From DATCJA01 sp963814955 (GTDB taxonomy: Bacteria > Acidobacteriota > Vicinamibacteria > Vicinamibacterales > UBA2999), in contig CAWFEX010000008.1 of assembly GCA_963814955.1 (NCBI GenBank), forward strand, positions 434,001 to 498,000: 64,000 nt of DNA. Reading direction: 5' to 3'. The stretch's first letter is position 1, and every line of letters begins with the position of its first letter. This document shows positions 37,294 through 46,435 of this stretch, in pieces. The notes below the pieces were generated by a model, which saw nothing but the letters and a program-made list of their open reading frames with translations, was not told the DNA's origin and ran no database searches. The translations under genes were made by a program, and so were the position numbers.

Positions 37294-38360
37294 GCGTGCC
37301 CCCGCCAGGGACGCGGCCGTCCTGTCAACCGCTCGCAGATACGCTCGATAAGCGGCGTGACCCCGATTTGCCTCAGCGCGAGAAGCAAGCCGTACACACC
37401 GAGGAGCACGGCGTGCTTGACCCGCTTATAAATCCATCGCGGCCACCCGAGCACCGCGAGGATGCCCCGCTGCACGCTGGACTTGGCATAGTGCCGCCAC
37501 GCGTACGCAGCCGCATATCGGACGATCAGGCGCGCGATCGTGCCGCGCGGCAGCACGACGCGCGGATGTGACGCGCGGCCGTAAGTGTCCCACAGCGAGC
37601 GCGCGTGCATGTACCAAGGCGGCGTGAATCGCGACGGCGGTTGTGTCCCCGGGGCAAACAATGTGAGGCGCTGCCGCTCGATGCTTCCGGCAGCAAATTG
37701 ACGGCGATACCAAAGCACTTCCGGAATCTGCCGGATCTCGCCTTGCAGCGTCAGCTCTGCGATCAGCAGCCGATCCGGGCAGAGGACGGAACGAAAGATA
37801 CCCGCGGCCCGTGCGGCTTCGGTTCGCATGAGCCCGTAGACGATGTCGCCGGCAGCCACGGTGTCACTGCGATTGAAGCGAGTCCAGCGCGCGTCGAGAT
37901 CCGCAACACCGAAGGTCTCAAACTGACGGGCAGGCTTCGCGAGAGACGCGCCGCCCGGATCGATGCGCTGCGTCAGCGGATACGTCAGCACCACCGTGGG
38001 CGACTCTTGGAGCACGCTCAGCAGTACTTCGAGCCATCGCGGATGCCATCTGTCGTGGTCGCTCGCCCACGCGAAGTACAGGGCGCCATTCGAAGTTGCC
38101 AGTTCGAATGCGGTCCGCCACGCCGACACCATCCCACGCCGCTCGGGCAGCCGGATGTACTCCACGCGTTCATCGCTCCGCTCGCACGATCGCGCGATCG
38201 TCTCCGTTTCGTCGGTCGACCCGTCGTCGACCAGCACGAGTTTGAAGTTGGCGTACGACTGGGCGAGTAAGGAGTCAACGGCTTCCCGGAGATGGCCGGC
38301 ACGATTATGAAGGGTCATTCCGATGCCGACCGGAACCGCTTTTCGCGTGTCTGGACTCAC
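37290..38360 (-). CDS. Glycosyltransferase family 2
   Basis: A 356-residue GT-A enzyme. GIGMTLHNRAGHLREAVDSLL and LVLVDDGSTDETETIA are followed by LYFAWASDHDRWHPRW as the DxD-like site. The C-terminal part has two amphipathic or hydrophobic helices and a basic end (RRWIYKRVKHAVLLG-like), suggesting membrane association. The frame is open upstream, but GTG 38360 overlaps the preceding stop (GTGA) and gives a normal N-terminus. It sits between two family B genes, which makes it a likely partner in the same assembly. Confidence 0.8.
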   Translation of the reverse strand: MSPDTRKAVPVGIGMTLHNRAGHLREAVDSLLAQSYANFKLVLVDDGSTDETETIARSCERSDERVEYIRLPERRGMVSAWRTAFELATSNGALYFAWASDHDRWHPRWLEVLLSVLQESPTVVLTYPLTQRIDPGGASLAKPARQFETFGVADLDARWTRFNRSDTVAAGDIVYGLMRTEAARAAGIFRSVLCPDRLLIAELTLQGEIRQIPEVLWYRRQFAAGSIERQRLTLFAPGTQPPSRFTPPWYMHARSLWDTYGRASHPRVVLPRGTIARLIVRYAAAYAWRHYAKSSVQRGILAVLGWPRWIYKRVKHAVLLGVYGLLLALRQIGVTPLIERICERLTGRPRPWRGHA

Positions 38361-40039
38361 GATGAGGAACCGACGAGCCCCTTCAACCGGCCCTTGATTC
38401 TCGCCAGCTGCTTCCGACGCGCGCCAACCCAGTGCTCGCGCTGACGTTCGCGGCGGCGGGTTGCCAGCAACTGCCGCTTTTCGGCGACGCGGCGCTCGCG
38501 ATCCTCGGCGGCGGCATGTTTGTGGGCCGCCTTGCGCGCGCGCGCGTGATCGATCGTCATCTCCGATGCGTCGCGCAGCACCGGCCGCAGCCATCCGCTC
38601 TCAGACGACTCCGCAACCATGCGAACCACCGGCTGGAGCATTCCATGCGTCAGACTTGGCGCTTCGGCAGCTAGAGGAACGCCGGATGCAATCTGCTCGA
38701 CCGCGTCGACGAACGCGGGAGTAGCGGCCACATCCAGTCCGGCAGGTCGCACGAACGCGCGTACGAACCTGACGTTCTGTTCGTCGCGCTCAACGGGCCT
38801 GGCGAGCGCCGAGCTCAGTTCGCCAAGATGATCCTGAAAGGTGCGAGTGACCTTCAGAAGACCGCCTTCGACTTCCATCAGATAGCGAAAGTGCTGAACC
38901 CCTTCCTGATACATCTCGAATTCGGGCAGCAGCAGTGTGTGCACGGGCCGGCCGACGATTGCGGCTTCAAGGAATGCGCTCGTGACCAGCCCCACCACTG
39001 CATGGCTGTGATAGAGCGAGTCAAAATAGTCGTCCTGGGCTTGCGGGTTGACCGGATTCCGTCCGTACAACACCGCATCGCCAAAATGCTCGAGCGACAC
39101 GCCCTCCCATTCCTCCATCCGTTCAGGATGAGGCCGTACGAGGATCCCCGCGCTTCGAAGCCGCGGATCGGGACTGCGGCGGATCTCCTCGATCCAACGT
39201 TGCACGAAACGCGATTCGTACGGATTGGGCGTCATGACGGAACATACATACAGGAGCAACGGCCGATCGGCGGGAAGTCCGACCGCCTGACAGAAAGACG
39301 CGCGGTCGCGCGAGGGCGGCCGATCGAACCACTGGTCGTAGCACTGCGCACCGGTAACGGTTATGCGTTCCGCGGGCATCCCGTGCCACCGGATTGCTTC
39401 CTGCTTCTGTGTCTCATTCCACAACAGGACGCGGTCGGGCACTTGCCGCAGGAGCGCCTTGCTCGACAGGTGGTCCCAACTGAAGATGCAGACGCCGGTC
39501 CGCCTCCCAAGCGCACGCGCCGCGCGCAGATGATCGATCTGTGGCAGCCGCCACGCCGTCATCGACGTTATCAGGACGACGTCGGGATCCTGCTGTGTGA
39601 TGAAGTCGCGACTGGCAGCGCTGATCGGCGCGAGGGCTTCGCTGGCACGGAGCACCGCACCGACCGCACGGCGGGCGAAGCGGCTCTTGTCAACGCCTGC
39701 ATCCATGAGCCACAGGACGGCCCTCGGAATCCGATCGCGCAGTGTCAGTCGGGTTTTTCGGAAGGCGGCAAATGCCTCGTCGTGAAAACGGATGTAATCG
39801 CTGGCCGTTCGCAACTTGCGCGCGAGAAGAAACCACGCGTCATCGTCAAGAGACGGCGCGAATCCGAACGTGATGCCCCGATGCTGCGCGGCGAGCCGCT
39901 CCACGAGCGCCTGCCCTCCGAGCGCCTCGCGCTCGTCGGCGGCGAGGTGGATCTGATGTCCGCGTTCGGCAAGCGACACGATCGCCGATTCGAAGTTGCG
40001 GTAATAGGCGTGATGCGCCGCGAAAAAGAGGATCTTCAT
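38357..40039 (-). CDS. Family B protein
   Basis: A 560-residue copy. MKILFFAAHHAYYRNFESAI starts the protein, then LGGQALVERLAAQHR, PDVVLITSMTAWR (the usual TPLV is changed to TSMT), SWDHLSSKALLRQVPD, VTGAQCYDQWFDRPPS, LLYVCSVMTPNPYE, GILVRPHPERMEEW, DDYFDSLYHSHAVVGLVTSA, where the usual NTSA reads VTSA, and MYQEGVQHFRYLM. The altered residues at NTSA and TPL mark it as the most divergent of the minus-strand copies. The C-terminal 70 residues are basic and helical. The ATG overlaps the cytidylyltransferase stop. Confidence 0.65.
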   Translation of the reverse strand: MKILFFAAHHAYYRNFESAIVSLAERGHQIHLAADEREALGGQALVERLAAQHRGITFGFAPSLDDDAWFLLARKLRTASDYIRFHDEAFAAFRKTRLTLRDRIPRAVLWLMDAGVDKSRFARRAVGAVLRASEALAPISAASRDFITQQDPDVVLITSMTAWRLPQIDHLRAARALGRRTGVCIFSWDHLSSKALLRQVPDRVLLWNETQKQEAIRWHGMPAERITVTGAQCYDQWFDRPPSRDRASFCQAVGLPADRPLLLYVCSVMTPNPYESRFVQRWIEEIRRSPDPRLRSAGILVRPHPERMEEWEGVSLEHFGDAVLYGRNPVNPQAQDDYFDSLYHSHAVVGLVTSAFLEAAIVGRPVHTLLLPEFEMYQEGVQHFRYLMEVEGGLLKVTRTFQDHLGELSSALARPVERDEQNVRFVRAFVRPAGLDVAATPAFVDAVEQIASGVPLAAEAPSLTHGMLQPVVRMVAESSESGWLRPVLRDASEMTIDHARARKAAHKHAAAEDRERRVAEKRQLLATRRRERQREHWVGARRKQLARIKGRLKGLVGSSS

Positions 40040-40731
40040 GCGGGGCGTGCCGCCATGAGCAGCTCTGCCACTTTGAGGTCGAAGGCCTCGTCGATGTCAA
40101 AGGAGTCTTCGCGCGACATGACGAATGCGCGGGTGTCCGCCCCGTAAAGCAAGTGGTCTGTCAGGATCACACGCGATTGAGTGGCAACGACGGCCGGTCC
40201 ATTGCGCGCAAAGAGAACGGGCTTGTCCTGCCGTCTCATGGGTGCTGCTCCATCTGTCCACGAATCGAGCCGATCACCACGAAGCTCCATCAGAGACGTC
40301 GGCGTGAACTGATGCGGCACCTGCATCACGGTCACGACCGAATCGGCGCCGGAGGAAATCAGAAGGTCGACTGCCGTGTCGATGTGATCGGCACGCCGAA
40401 ACGGTGACGTCGGCTGCAGCAGCACGAGGACGTCCGGCCGGTAGTCCTGTCCTGCAAGCGTCGCCAGCACATCCGCGACGACATCGATCATCGGCGTATG
40501 GTCCGACGCCAGATGAGCGGGCCGCATGAACGGCACGTCGGCGCCCAACCGTTTCGAAACCGCGGCGATCTCGGGGTCCTCCGTGCTGACGATGATCCGG
40601 GAGAGCGATCGGCTCAGCCGAGCCGCATCGATCGTGTACGCGATGAGCGGACGACCCGCGAGCGGCGCGAGGTTCTTGCGCGGAATTCCTTTCGAGCCTC
40701 CGCGAGCCGGAATCAACCCGAGAACGTTCAG
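40036..40731 (-). CDS. CMP-nonulosonate cytidylyltransferase (NeuA-like)
   Basis: About 226-231 residues. LIPARGGSKGIPRKNLAPL, RIIVSTEDPEIAAVS, MRPAHLASDHTPMIDVV, LLQPTSPFRRADHI and FDIDEAFDLKVAELL are the full set of CMP-acylneuraminate synthetase motifs. The start is unclear: TTG 40716 would begin inside the conserved loop, while CTG 40731 overlaps the NeuC stop as CTGA and gives the usual N-terminal strand (NVLGLIPARGG); I prefer the latter. It is coupled to NeuC copy 2 upstream and a family B gene downstream, so it would load its nonulosonate onto CMP for this part of the locus. Confidence 0.8.
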   Translation of the reverse strand: MNVLGLIPARGGSKGIPRKNLAPLAGRPLIAYTIDAARLSRSLSRIIVSTEDPEIAAVSKRLGADVPFMRPAHLASDHTPMIDVVADVLATLAGQDYRPDVLVLLQPTSPFRRADHIDTAVDLLISSGADSVVTVMQVPHQFTPTSLMELRGDRLDSWTDGAAPMRRQDKPVLFARNGPAVVATQSRVILTDHLLYGADTRAFVMSREDSFDIDEAFDLKVAELLMAARPA

Positions 40732-41882
40732 TACTGAATCCGCTTCTGGACGTGTAACGCCGCACGGGACAGCACATCCGCGATGCGTTCACCGGCGCGT
40801 CCGTCTCCATACAGGTGCGCAGGAGCATGGGGGCCACGCTTCACTTGCCGCCGAATGGCATCGGCAATCGCGCCGCGATCGTGACCAACGTCGATCACGT
40901 TGGGCCCGCGCTCGCGGCCGTCCTGGCGCGTGCCGATGTTGACGGCAGGCGCGCCCATGAACGCGCCTTCCCGGAGCGGCGCGCTGGAGTTGCCGACAAG
41001 ACACGCGGCGCTCTGCATGAGCCGCAGGTAGGTCTCCACCGGGAAGTTCTTGTAGAACCGGATGTACTCGGGCTTGTGCTTTTCGCGAAACTTCCGCATT
41101 CCTCGCGAAATGTCTTCCGAACCTGCGTCGACGTTCGGCCACAACATCACGGTAGGCATTCGAACGTCGTGAAGCGCCATCAATGTCTCAGTGATCTGGT
41201 GCTCCGCCTGGCCATACTCCGTTGTGACCGGGTGCTGGCTCACCAGCAGAAACGGCTCCTCTGTCGCGATGTGACCGCCAACGCCTTCACGCTCCAGCCA
41301 TTCCGCGTCCAGGGGCGCGCTCCCGTTGGCGACGACTTCGGCGACGAGATCGATTCGAGGACATCCAACGACATGAACCGTGTCCGGATCCTCTCCGAGG
41401 CGGACGATGCGGTCGGCGGCGGCGCGGTTCGCAGGAAAATGAAGGTGTGCCAGCTTCGTAATGGCGTGGCGGATGCTTTCGTCGATCGTGCCCGTGACCT
41501 CTCCACCCATGGTGTGCGCGAGCGGAATATTCATGTAGGCGCTTGCCACAGCCGTGGCCATGGTCTCGAAGCGATCGCCAACGGTTACCACGACATCGGG
41601 CTTCAGCAGCTCGAACAGGGTTGGAAGCTCCAGCAACCCAAGACCGGTAGACTTCGCCATCGTCACCGGTGTCTCCCCTTCGACAATCATGTTCACACGC
41701 GCGTCCGGGACGAATCCGTCGCGCTCGATGACTTCGACCACCGATCCGAACCGATCCAGAAGAGCCGAGGCGCCCACGATGATTTGAAGATGCAGTTCGG
41801 AATGCGCGCGCACGGCGCGCATAACGGATTTGATGCTGCCGTAGTTGGCGCGAGAGCCGATGACCACGCAGACCTTACGCAC
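40728..41882 (-). CDS. UDP-GlcNAc 2-epimerase, hydrolysing (NeuC-like), copy 2
   Basis: A 384-residue epimerase with the standard N-terminus VCVVIGSRANYGSIKSVM, MGGEVTGTIDESIRHAITKLA, VGCPRIDLVAEV and GNSSAPLREGAFMGAPAVNIG, then RGPNVIDVGHDRGAI. It resembles copy 1 (30697-31854) throughout but keeps the SRANYG loop that copy 1 changed to PSYSR, so the two may act on different UDP-sugars. The start overlaps the deacetylase gene by 8 bp. Together with the cytidylyltransferase downstream it forms a second nonulosonate set; a matching NeuB must come from elsewhere in the window. Confidence 0.85.
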   Translation of the reverse strand: MRKVCVVIGSRANYGSIKSVMRAVRAHSELHLQIIVGASALLDRFGSVVEVIERDGFVPDARVNMIVEGETPVTMAKSTGLGLLELPTLFELLKPDVVVTVGDRFETMATAVASAYMNIPLAHTMGGEVTGTIDESIRHAITKLAHLHFPANRAAADRIVRLGEDPDTVHVVGCPRIDLVAEVVANGSAPLDAEWLEREGVGGHIATEEPFLLVSQHPVTTEYGQAEHQITETLMALHDVRMPTVMLWPNVDAGSEDISRGMRKFREKHKPEYIRFYKNFPVETYLRLMQSAACLVGNSSAPLREGAFMGAPAVNIGTRQDGRERGPNVIDVGHDRGAIADAIRRQVKRGPHAPAHLYGDGRAGERIADVLSRAALHVQKRIQY

Positions 41883-42825
41883 CAGCAGGCACCTCGTGCA
41901 GGCGCGCGACGTCGCGGGTATCGAACCGCGGCAGCTCGAAGCGCGGCTCGCGCCCGACCATCGCTTCGCGGCGGACGGTGTTGAATGCCATCGAGTATCC
42001 GAACTCTTCGAGCGCTTCCAGCGTATCGGCGTTGTATGTGTGCGGGAATCCGTATGGGTAGCAAAACGACACGGTCTGCTGACCTGTCAGCTCGCGGATA
42101 CTCCGCGTACCGTTTTGCAGCTCGTTTCGCTGTTGCTCGCGAGTCAGCCTCGACAACACAGGATGTGATTCAGTGTGAAACCCGAACGTCATTCGCGCAT
42201 GAGCCATCTCTCGAATCTGATCGGCTGACAGATACAGCCCGCGGGCGAACGCCTCGCTGTTGCCGATGTGGCGCTCGAACAGTGTCGAGAGAACTCGATC
42301 TGCAGCGGGATAGGGTGCTTCGTAATTCAGGATTCGCTTGATACGGACATCCGGCGCCTCGTCATAACGGTAAACGCCTTCGCGGCCGCCGGTGCCTCCA
42401 TCGATCGATACTCCCTCCGCGGTCAGCGCACGTCCCACTTCCTCGGCAAAGCGATCCGCACCGAGTTGGCTCAACAGGAAGTGTGTCTTATGGACGTTGG
42501 CCAGCGTCGGCCGATCGCTGAGCGTCGAGCCGACCACAAAGAAAATGCCCGACAGCCCCCGCGAACGCAGCGCTGGAAATACCTGTTCGTAATGGTCGAT
42601 AAAGCCGTCGTCGAACGTGAGCAACGCCGTGGGGCGTTCGAAATCATCACCGGCAAGAACGGCGCGTTCGAATGTCGGGCCGTCGATCATGTCGAATCGC
42701 GCTTGCAGCCAATCGAGCTGCGCGGCAAACCCCGATACCGACATCGCCCTGATGTCGGGAAACGCGGTCCGCTCGACGTCGCGCACGTAATGGTAGAAAA
42801 CAATCGTGCAGCCGGCGCCACTCAT
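41875..42825 (-). CDS. Polysaccharide deacetylase (NodB-type)
   Basis: A 316-residue carbohydrate esterase family 4-like protein. FYHYVRD is the N-terminal strand, LLTFDDGFIDHYEQVFPAL is the catalytic Asp pair and NodB motif 1, FGFHTESHPVLS is motif 2 with the metal His residues, and FCYPYGFPHTYN is motif 3. There is no signal peptide, so it would act in the cytosol, perhaps on a lipid-linked or nucleotide sugar. The ATG at 42825 overlaps the formyltransferase stop. De-N-acetylation here would create the free amine that the coupled formyltransferase could modify. Confidence 0.8.
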   Translation of the reverse strand: MSGAGCTIVFYHYVRDVERTAFPDIRAMSVSGFAAQLDWLQARFDMIDGPTFERAVLAGDDFERPTALLTFDDGFIDHYEQVFPALRSRGLSGIFFVVGSTLSDRPTLANVHKTHFLLSQLGADRFAEEVGRALTAEGVSIDGGTGGREGVYRYDEAPDVRIKRILNYEAPYPAADRVLSTLFERHIGNSEAFARGLYLSADQIREMAHARMTFGFHTESHPVLSRLTREQQRNELQNGTRSIRELTGQQTVSFCYPYGFPHTYNADTLEALEEFGYSMAFNTVRREAMVGREPRFELPRFDTRDVARLHEVPAGA

Positions 42826-43628
42826 GCGACACGCTCCAGCTCGATCAGCCGCAGCGCCGCATCCCGCGAGGCTCGTGCCGTCAGGTATTCGCCAATCATC
42901 CCGGTGTCGAAATTGCGGTAGAGAGCACGAACCGCATCCGCATTGAAGTCCTTGCGCTGATACAACCGTCCGCCCGCCCATTGCGCGACGGGATGCGCAA
43001 CGCCCGCGGCGTGCGCCGACGCCGCGCGCAACAAGGCCTGCGCCGCTGCGACGATCGTCTTGTTGCCAATGTCGTGCGGCCCGTCGCCACGTTCGATGCG
43101 CGGCCGCACATGGGCCAGTATGGGCCCCGTATCGATCCCGGCGTCGAGGTAATGGATTGTGGCGCCGACGTATTCCGGTTCGCGGTTGACCAGCGGCCAG
43201 AAGTTCGTCCCGGCGCCGCGGTAGTACGGCGACAGTCCGAGATGAATATTGATGATGCGCCCCTCGAATGCCGACAGAAACGGCTCACGAAGAATGCCAG
43301 TGCCGAAGACGAGCACCACATCGGGACGCGCGGCGGCCATTAGCGCGACCTCGGTCGGGTCGCTGCATGCACCCGCCGACACCACTCGATGAAGCACCCC
43401 TCGCTCGACCTTCACTTCAGCGGCTGCCGAAAAATACTGCTCCTCCGAGCTGTCGCGCGCAGCGAAGTGCCGTTGAATGACTGCTTCGTCTTCGGCATCG
43501 CGCGCGTATCGCTCGGGCTGAAATGTCTTGTGTTCCTGCCACACACCAGCCAGATCGCAGCTCGCCGCCACCGTGTTCGCGACGAACACATGCCGCCGGA
43601 ACGTGCTGGTCAGCAGTATGGCTCTCAC
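42822..43628 (-). CDS. Formyltransferase-family protein (sugar N-formyltransferase-like)
   Basis: A 268-residue protein of the methionyl-tRNA formyltransferase superfamily. The catalytic segment is INIHLGLSPYYRGAGTNFWPL (Asn and His of the NxH...D triad), with the Asp in HYLDAGIDTGPIL. It is too short for Fmt and, given the deacetylase and nucleotide-sugar genes beside it, probably N-formylates an amino sugar using 10-formyl-tetrahydrofolate, as ArnA, VioF and WlaRD-type enzymes do. It overlaps family A copy 6 by 4 bp upstream and the deacetylase downstream. Confidence 0.8.
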   Translation of the reverse strand: MRAILLTSTFRRHVFVANTVAASCDLAGVWQEHKTFQPERYARDAEDEAVIQRHFAARDSSEEQYFSAAAEVKVERGVLHRVVSAGACSDPTEVALMAAARPDVVLVFGTGILREPFLSAFEGRIINIHLGLSPYYRGAGTNFWPLVNREPEYVGATIHYLDAGIDTGPILAHVRPRIERGDGPHDIGNKTIVAAAQALLRAASAHAAGVAHPVAQWAGGRLYQRKDFNADAVRALYRNFDTGMIGEYLTARASRDAALRLIELERVA

Positions 43629-44807
43629 GCGGTGACGAGCGCCCCCAACGCAAGCTGGACGACGCCCGACTGCGCGACATCAACGGGCATGAGCGCACCG
43701 GCTCCGATCTGATCGAACGCCCGCTGCGCCGCATAGAGGTGATGCAGCTTGAACGACGGCTTGGAAAAAAACGCCAGAGCCGGTACACGGTAGAGCGGCG
43801 CGAGGTATGAGTAACCTCCGTACAGTCCCGACATACGCACGAGCGCCCGCGATCACGGCGCTTTGAAGCGCGAGGTTGCTCTCCGGCTTTGTGCCGTCTG
43901 CGATCGTGATGATCCTGTCCGAGGTGTCAGGTTTCCAGTCGTGATGGTCGTCGACGCTGAAGCCTGGATTGAGCATGACAATCGTCGATCGTTCGGCCAG
44001 TGACCCGACTGTCTGGCGGGCAAATGCCCGGTTTTCGGCAGTGGGCGGAAAACACTCGTTGAAATAAAAGCGGACCGCGACGTACTCGGCAGGCAGACCT
44101 GCCGGCCGCACGCCGGCTGGCGGGTCGATGAGCTGATGACGGGTGAACTGATCGATCAGTGCATAGCCGGCTTCGTCGCTCCAGTACGGCGCGAACAACC
44201 GGTACATCAAGCCCGGATGCAGCACGTCGACGGGACCAGCATCACGGCGCCCGGCGACTGCTTCGACAATGCGATCGTCGAAAGCGCCGGGCTTGCGATG
44301 TTTGCGCTTCTCTTCGGCGACCGCGCTGCGAAAGTCGTCGGGGGTAAACAACTCGAGAATGTCGACGTAACGAGGCGCATCCTGCGTGTACCACGACGCG
44401 ACTCCGCCGCGCGACACGATGACTTCGCGTTCCGGCGCCAGGTTCCAATGCGCGCGTACCCACCGAACGAAAGGAATCCAATACAGCAGCTCGAACCCGA
44501 CCTCTCCGGTCCACGGCCCGATCAGAACCGGGCGCCCCGACGCCGCGATCTGATCGATGGCGTCGAACAGCCACTGGACAGGTTGTTCCCTGGTGAGGCT
44601 GCGCAGCGCCTGACGTACCTCGCGAAGGTCTTTCGCCGTTGGCTGTTCGTCGACTGCACGCGCCAGATCCATCAGTCGTCGGTCCAGTGCGGCCAGTGAA
44701 CGGCGGTCCGACTCCTCGAGCTTCTGAAGCACCTTTTCGAGCGCCGCCAGGCGCTCATTCACGGACCCTCCGCCAAATGCACCAGTGAGGCGGCGCAGCA
44801 TGTTCAT
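43625..44807 (-). pseudogene. Family A protein with N-terminal coiled coil, frameshifted near 43825
   Basis: The N-terminal frame runs from ATG 44807: a heptad-rich coiled coil (about residues 15-85), GPWTGEVGFELLYWIPF (97), VSRGGVASWYTQDA, LHPGLMYRLFAPYW, YVAVRFYFNECFPPT, VMLNPGFSVDDHHDW and AGARAYVGT. The frame then shifts at ACTGTACGG; the second frame gives YGGYSYLAPLYRVPALAFFS and ends at 43625. One surplus base accounts for it and the family loop VGTYGGYSYLAP is restored, giving about 393 residues. It is coupled to a formyltransferase downstream and a family B gene upstream. Confidence 0.65.
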
Positions 44808-46435
44808 CGACGAGCGCGCAACGGCCGGAGAACGGTCTTACGCCAGTGCTTCGCCTGCTTGGCCCCGCGATGCACGGTCAGTCGGGCAGTTCGGCCAACC
44901 CGTTTCGTCGTACTCCACGTGACCTTTTGACTCTTTCGCAGCAGCCATCGAATCGGATGTGGCCGTTGGAGCCATATGCCGATGGCCGCGACCAGGGCTC
45001 CGGCGAGTACCGCCGGACGGACGACATAGGCCCAGACCGGTGTCGGCTGTGGCGCGGGGGCAGGAGCCCCTGCGAATCGCTCGACAACGTCGACGAAGAT
45101 GGGCGTGGCTGGCCGCTGGAGCCCATGCGGGCGGACGAAATGTGAAATGAATCGCTGGGTCTCCGCATGCGCTTCGGCCGGATCGCGAAGACGCTCTCCC
45201 AGTTGCCTGATATGGTCTTCGATCGTCGACGCAATCCGGACACAGCCACCGTTCTCCGGCACCAGATGATGGAAGTGAATCAACCCGTCCTGAGTACCGG
45301 CGAACTCCTCCGCGAGCAAGGAGAAAACAGGCCGCCCGATGATCGCTGCTTCGATCATCGCACTCGTGTTGATTCCGACGACCGCCGCCGAGTGATAGAT
45401 CGAGTCGAAAAAGTCGACCCGGTTCTCGGCGTCCATCGGGTCGTAGCTCGCGCGCGGAAAGAACACGGCGCCGGGCAGGTCGGTCAACGGATCTGGATCC
45501 CACGCGTGGCAGTTGTACGGGTGCGGGCGGACGAGCACGTTGATCGACTGGAGCGCCGGATTTCCACTCGACCGAAGTGCCGTAATCCACCTTCGCACGA
45601 ACGCCACCTCGGCACGCGATTCAGAAATGAAGCTCGAGGAGCCTGTGAACAGGAGAAACGGGCCCGTGTTCGGCAGGCCGACGCGCGCGCAAAAGGCGGC
45701 GCGATCGCGGGTGACCTGCCTGACGAACCATTTGTCGAACAACTGGGCGCCGGTCGTCGCGATCTTTCTGGCCGGAATGTAGTGGTAGTCCTCCGCCTCG
45801 CGCTTCTGCGCGTCGTTCCAGAGAATGACGAGATCGGGTTCGATGCGCATTACACCCTTGTTGGTGAGATTGTCCCAGCTGGCCACGCAGAGCGCCGTTC
45901 GCACGCCGCACACACGCGCCGCCTTGATGACGTCGACCTGATCGGACGCGCCGTCGACCAGTGGCGACACCAGCAGAACGTCCGGTGCCTCCCGCCGCAA
46001 AAAGTCGACGATCGGCTGGTGAACTGGAACAGCCTGCTCGGCCGCCGCGAGGCAACGCTGAAGGATGCGCACCCCTGCGGGAGGAAGCCGCGGGATCCGG
46101 TCAAGCCAGTGGTAGGCCACCGGCAACACCTTCCGCTTCATGCGTGCGCGGGCCGACGTTGCCGCCGCAAACCGGGGATGGAAGTAGCGGACGAAATCCA
46201 TGATGCCCCGCAGGCCGTACGCGATTCCGCCCCACATGCCTTCGTCTTTTGGAACCAGCCCGAGTACGCGCACGCGGCTCTCGATGGCAGTCAGTCCCCG
46301 CAGCCCTCCCTGCTTCTTGATGTTCGTGTTGTTGTAGGCGATCGCCACGTCGTGTCCACGACCGACGCATTCTTCGACGGCCGAGTCGTAGAACCGCAGA
46401 TATTCCGCTGAGTCCCAGACAAACAACACTTTCAT
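44804..46435 (-). CDS. Family B protein
   Basis: A 543-residue copy. VLFVWDSAEYLRFYDSAVEE replaces the usual ARHF start, then DVLLVSPLVDGAS, ASWDNLTNKGVMRIEPD (N and T instead of H and S in SWDHLSSK), VTGAQLFDKWF, FLLFTGSSSFIS, NVLVRPHPYNCHAW, VDFFDSIYHSAAVVGINTSA, TQDGLIHFHHLV. The motif changes resemble those of the plus-strand copy at 54663. A hydrophobic segment (VVRPAVLAGALVAAIGIWL) and basic tail close the chain. It lies between two coiled-coil family A genes and overlaps both by 4 bp, so an A-B complex is plausible. Confidence 0.65.
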   Translation of the reverse strand: MKVLFVWDSAEYLRFYDSAVEECVGRGHDVAIAYNNTNIKKQGGLRGLTAIESRVRVLGLVPKDEGMWGGIAYGLRGIMDFVRYFHPRFAAATSARARMKRKVLPVAYHWLDRIPRLPPAGVRILQRCLAAAEQAVPVHQPIVDFLRREAPDVLLVSPLVDGASDQVDVIKAARVCGVRTALCVASWDNLTNKGVMRIEPDLVILWNDAQKREAEDYHYIPARKIATTGAQLFDKWFVRQVTRDRAAFCARVGLPNTGPFLLFTGSSSFISESRAEVAFVRRWITALRSSGNPALQSINVLVRPHPYNCHAWDPDPLTDLPGAVFFPRASYDPMDAENRVDFFDSIYHSAAVVGINTSAMIEAAIIGRPVFSLLAEEFAGTQDGLIHFHHLVPENGGCVRIASTIEDHIRQLGERLRDPAEAHAETQRFISHFVRPHGLQRPATPIFVDVVERFAGAPAPAPQPTPVWAYVVRPAVLAGALVAAIGIWLQRPHPIRWLLRKSQKVTWSTTKRVGRTARLTVHRGAKQAKHWRKTVLRPLRARR

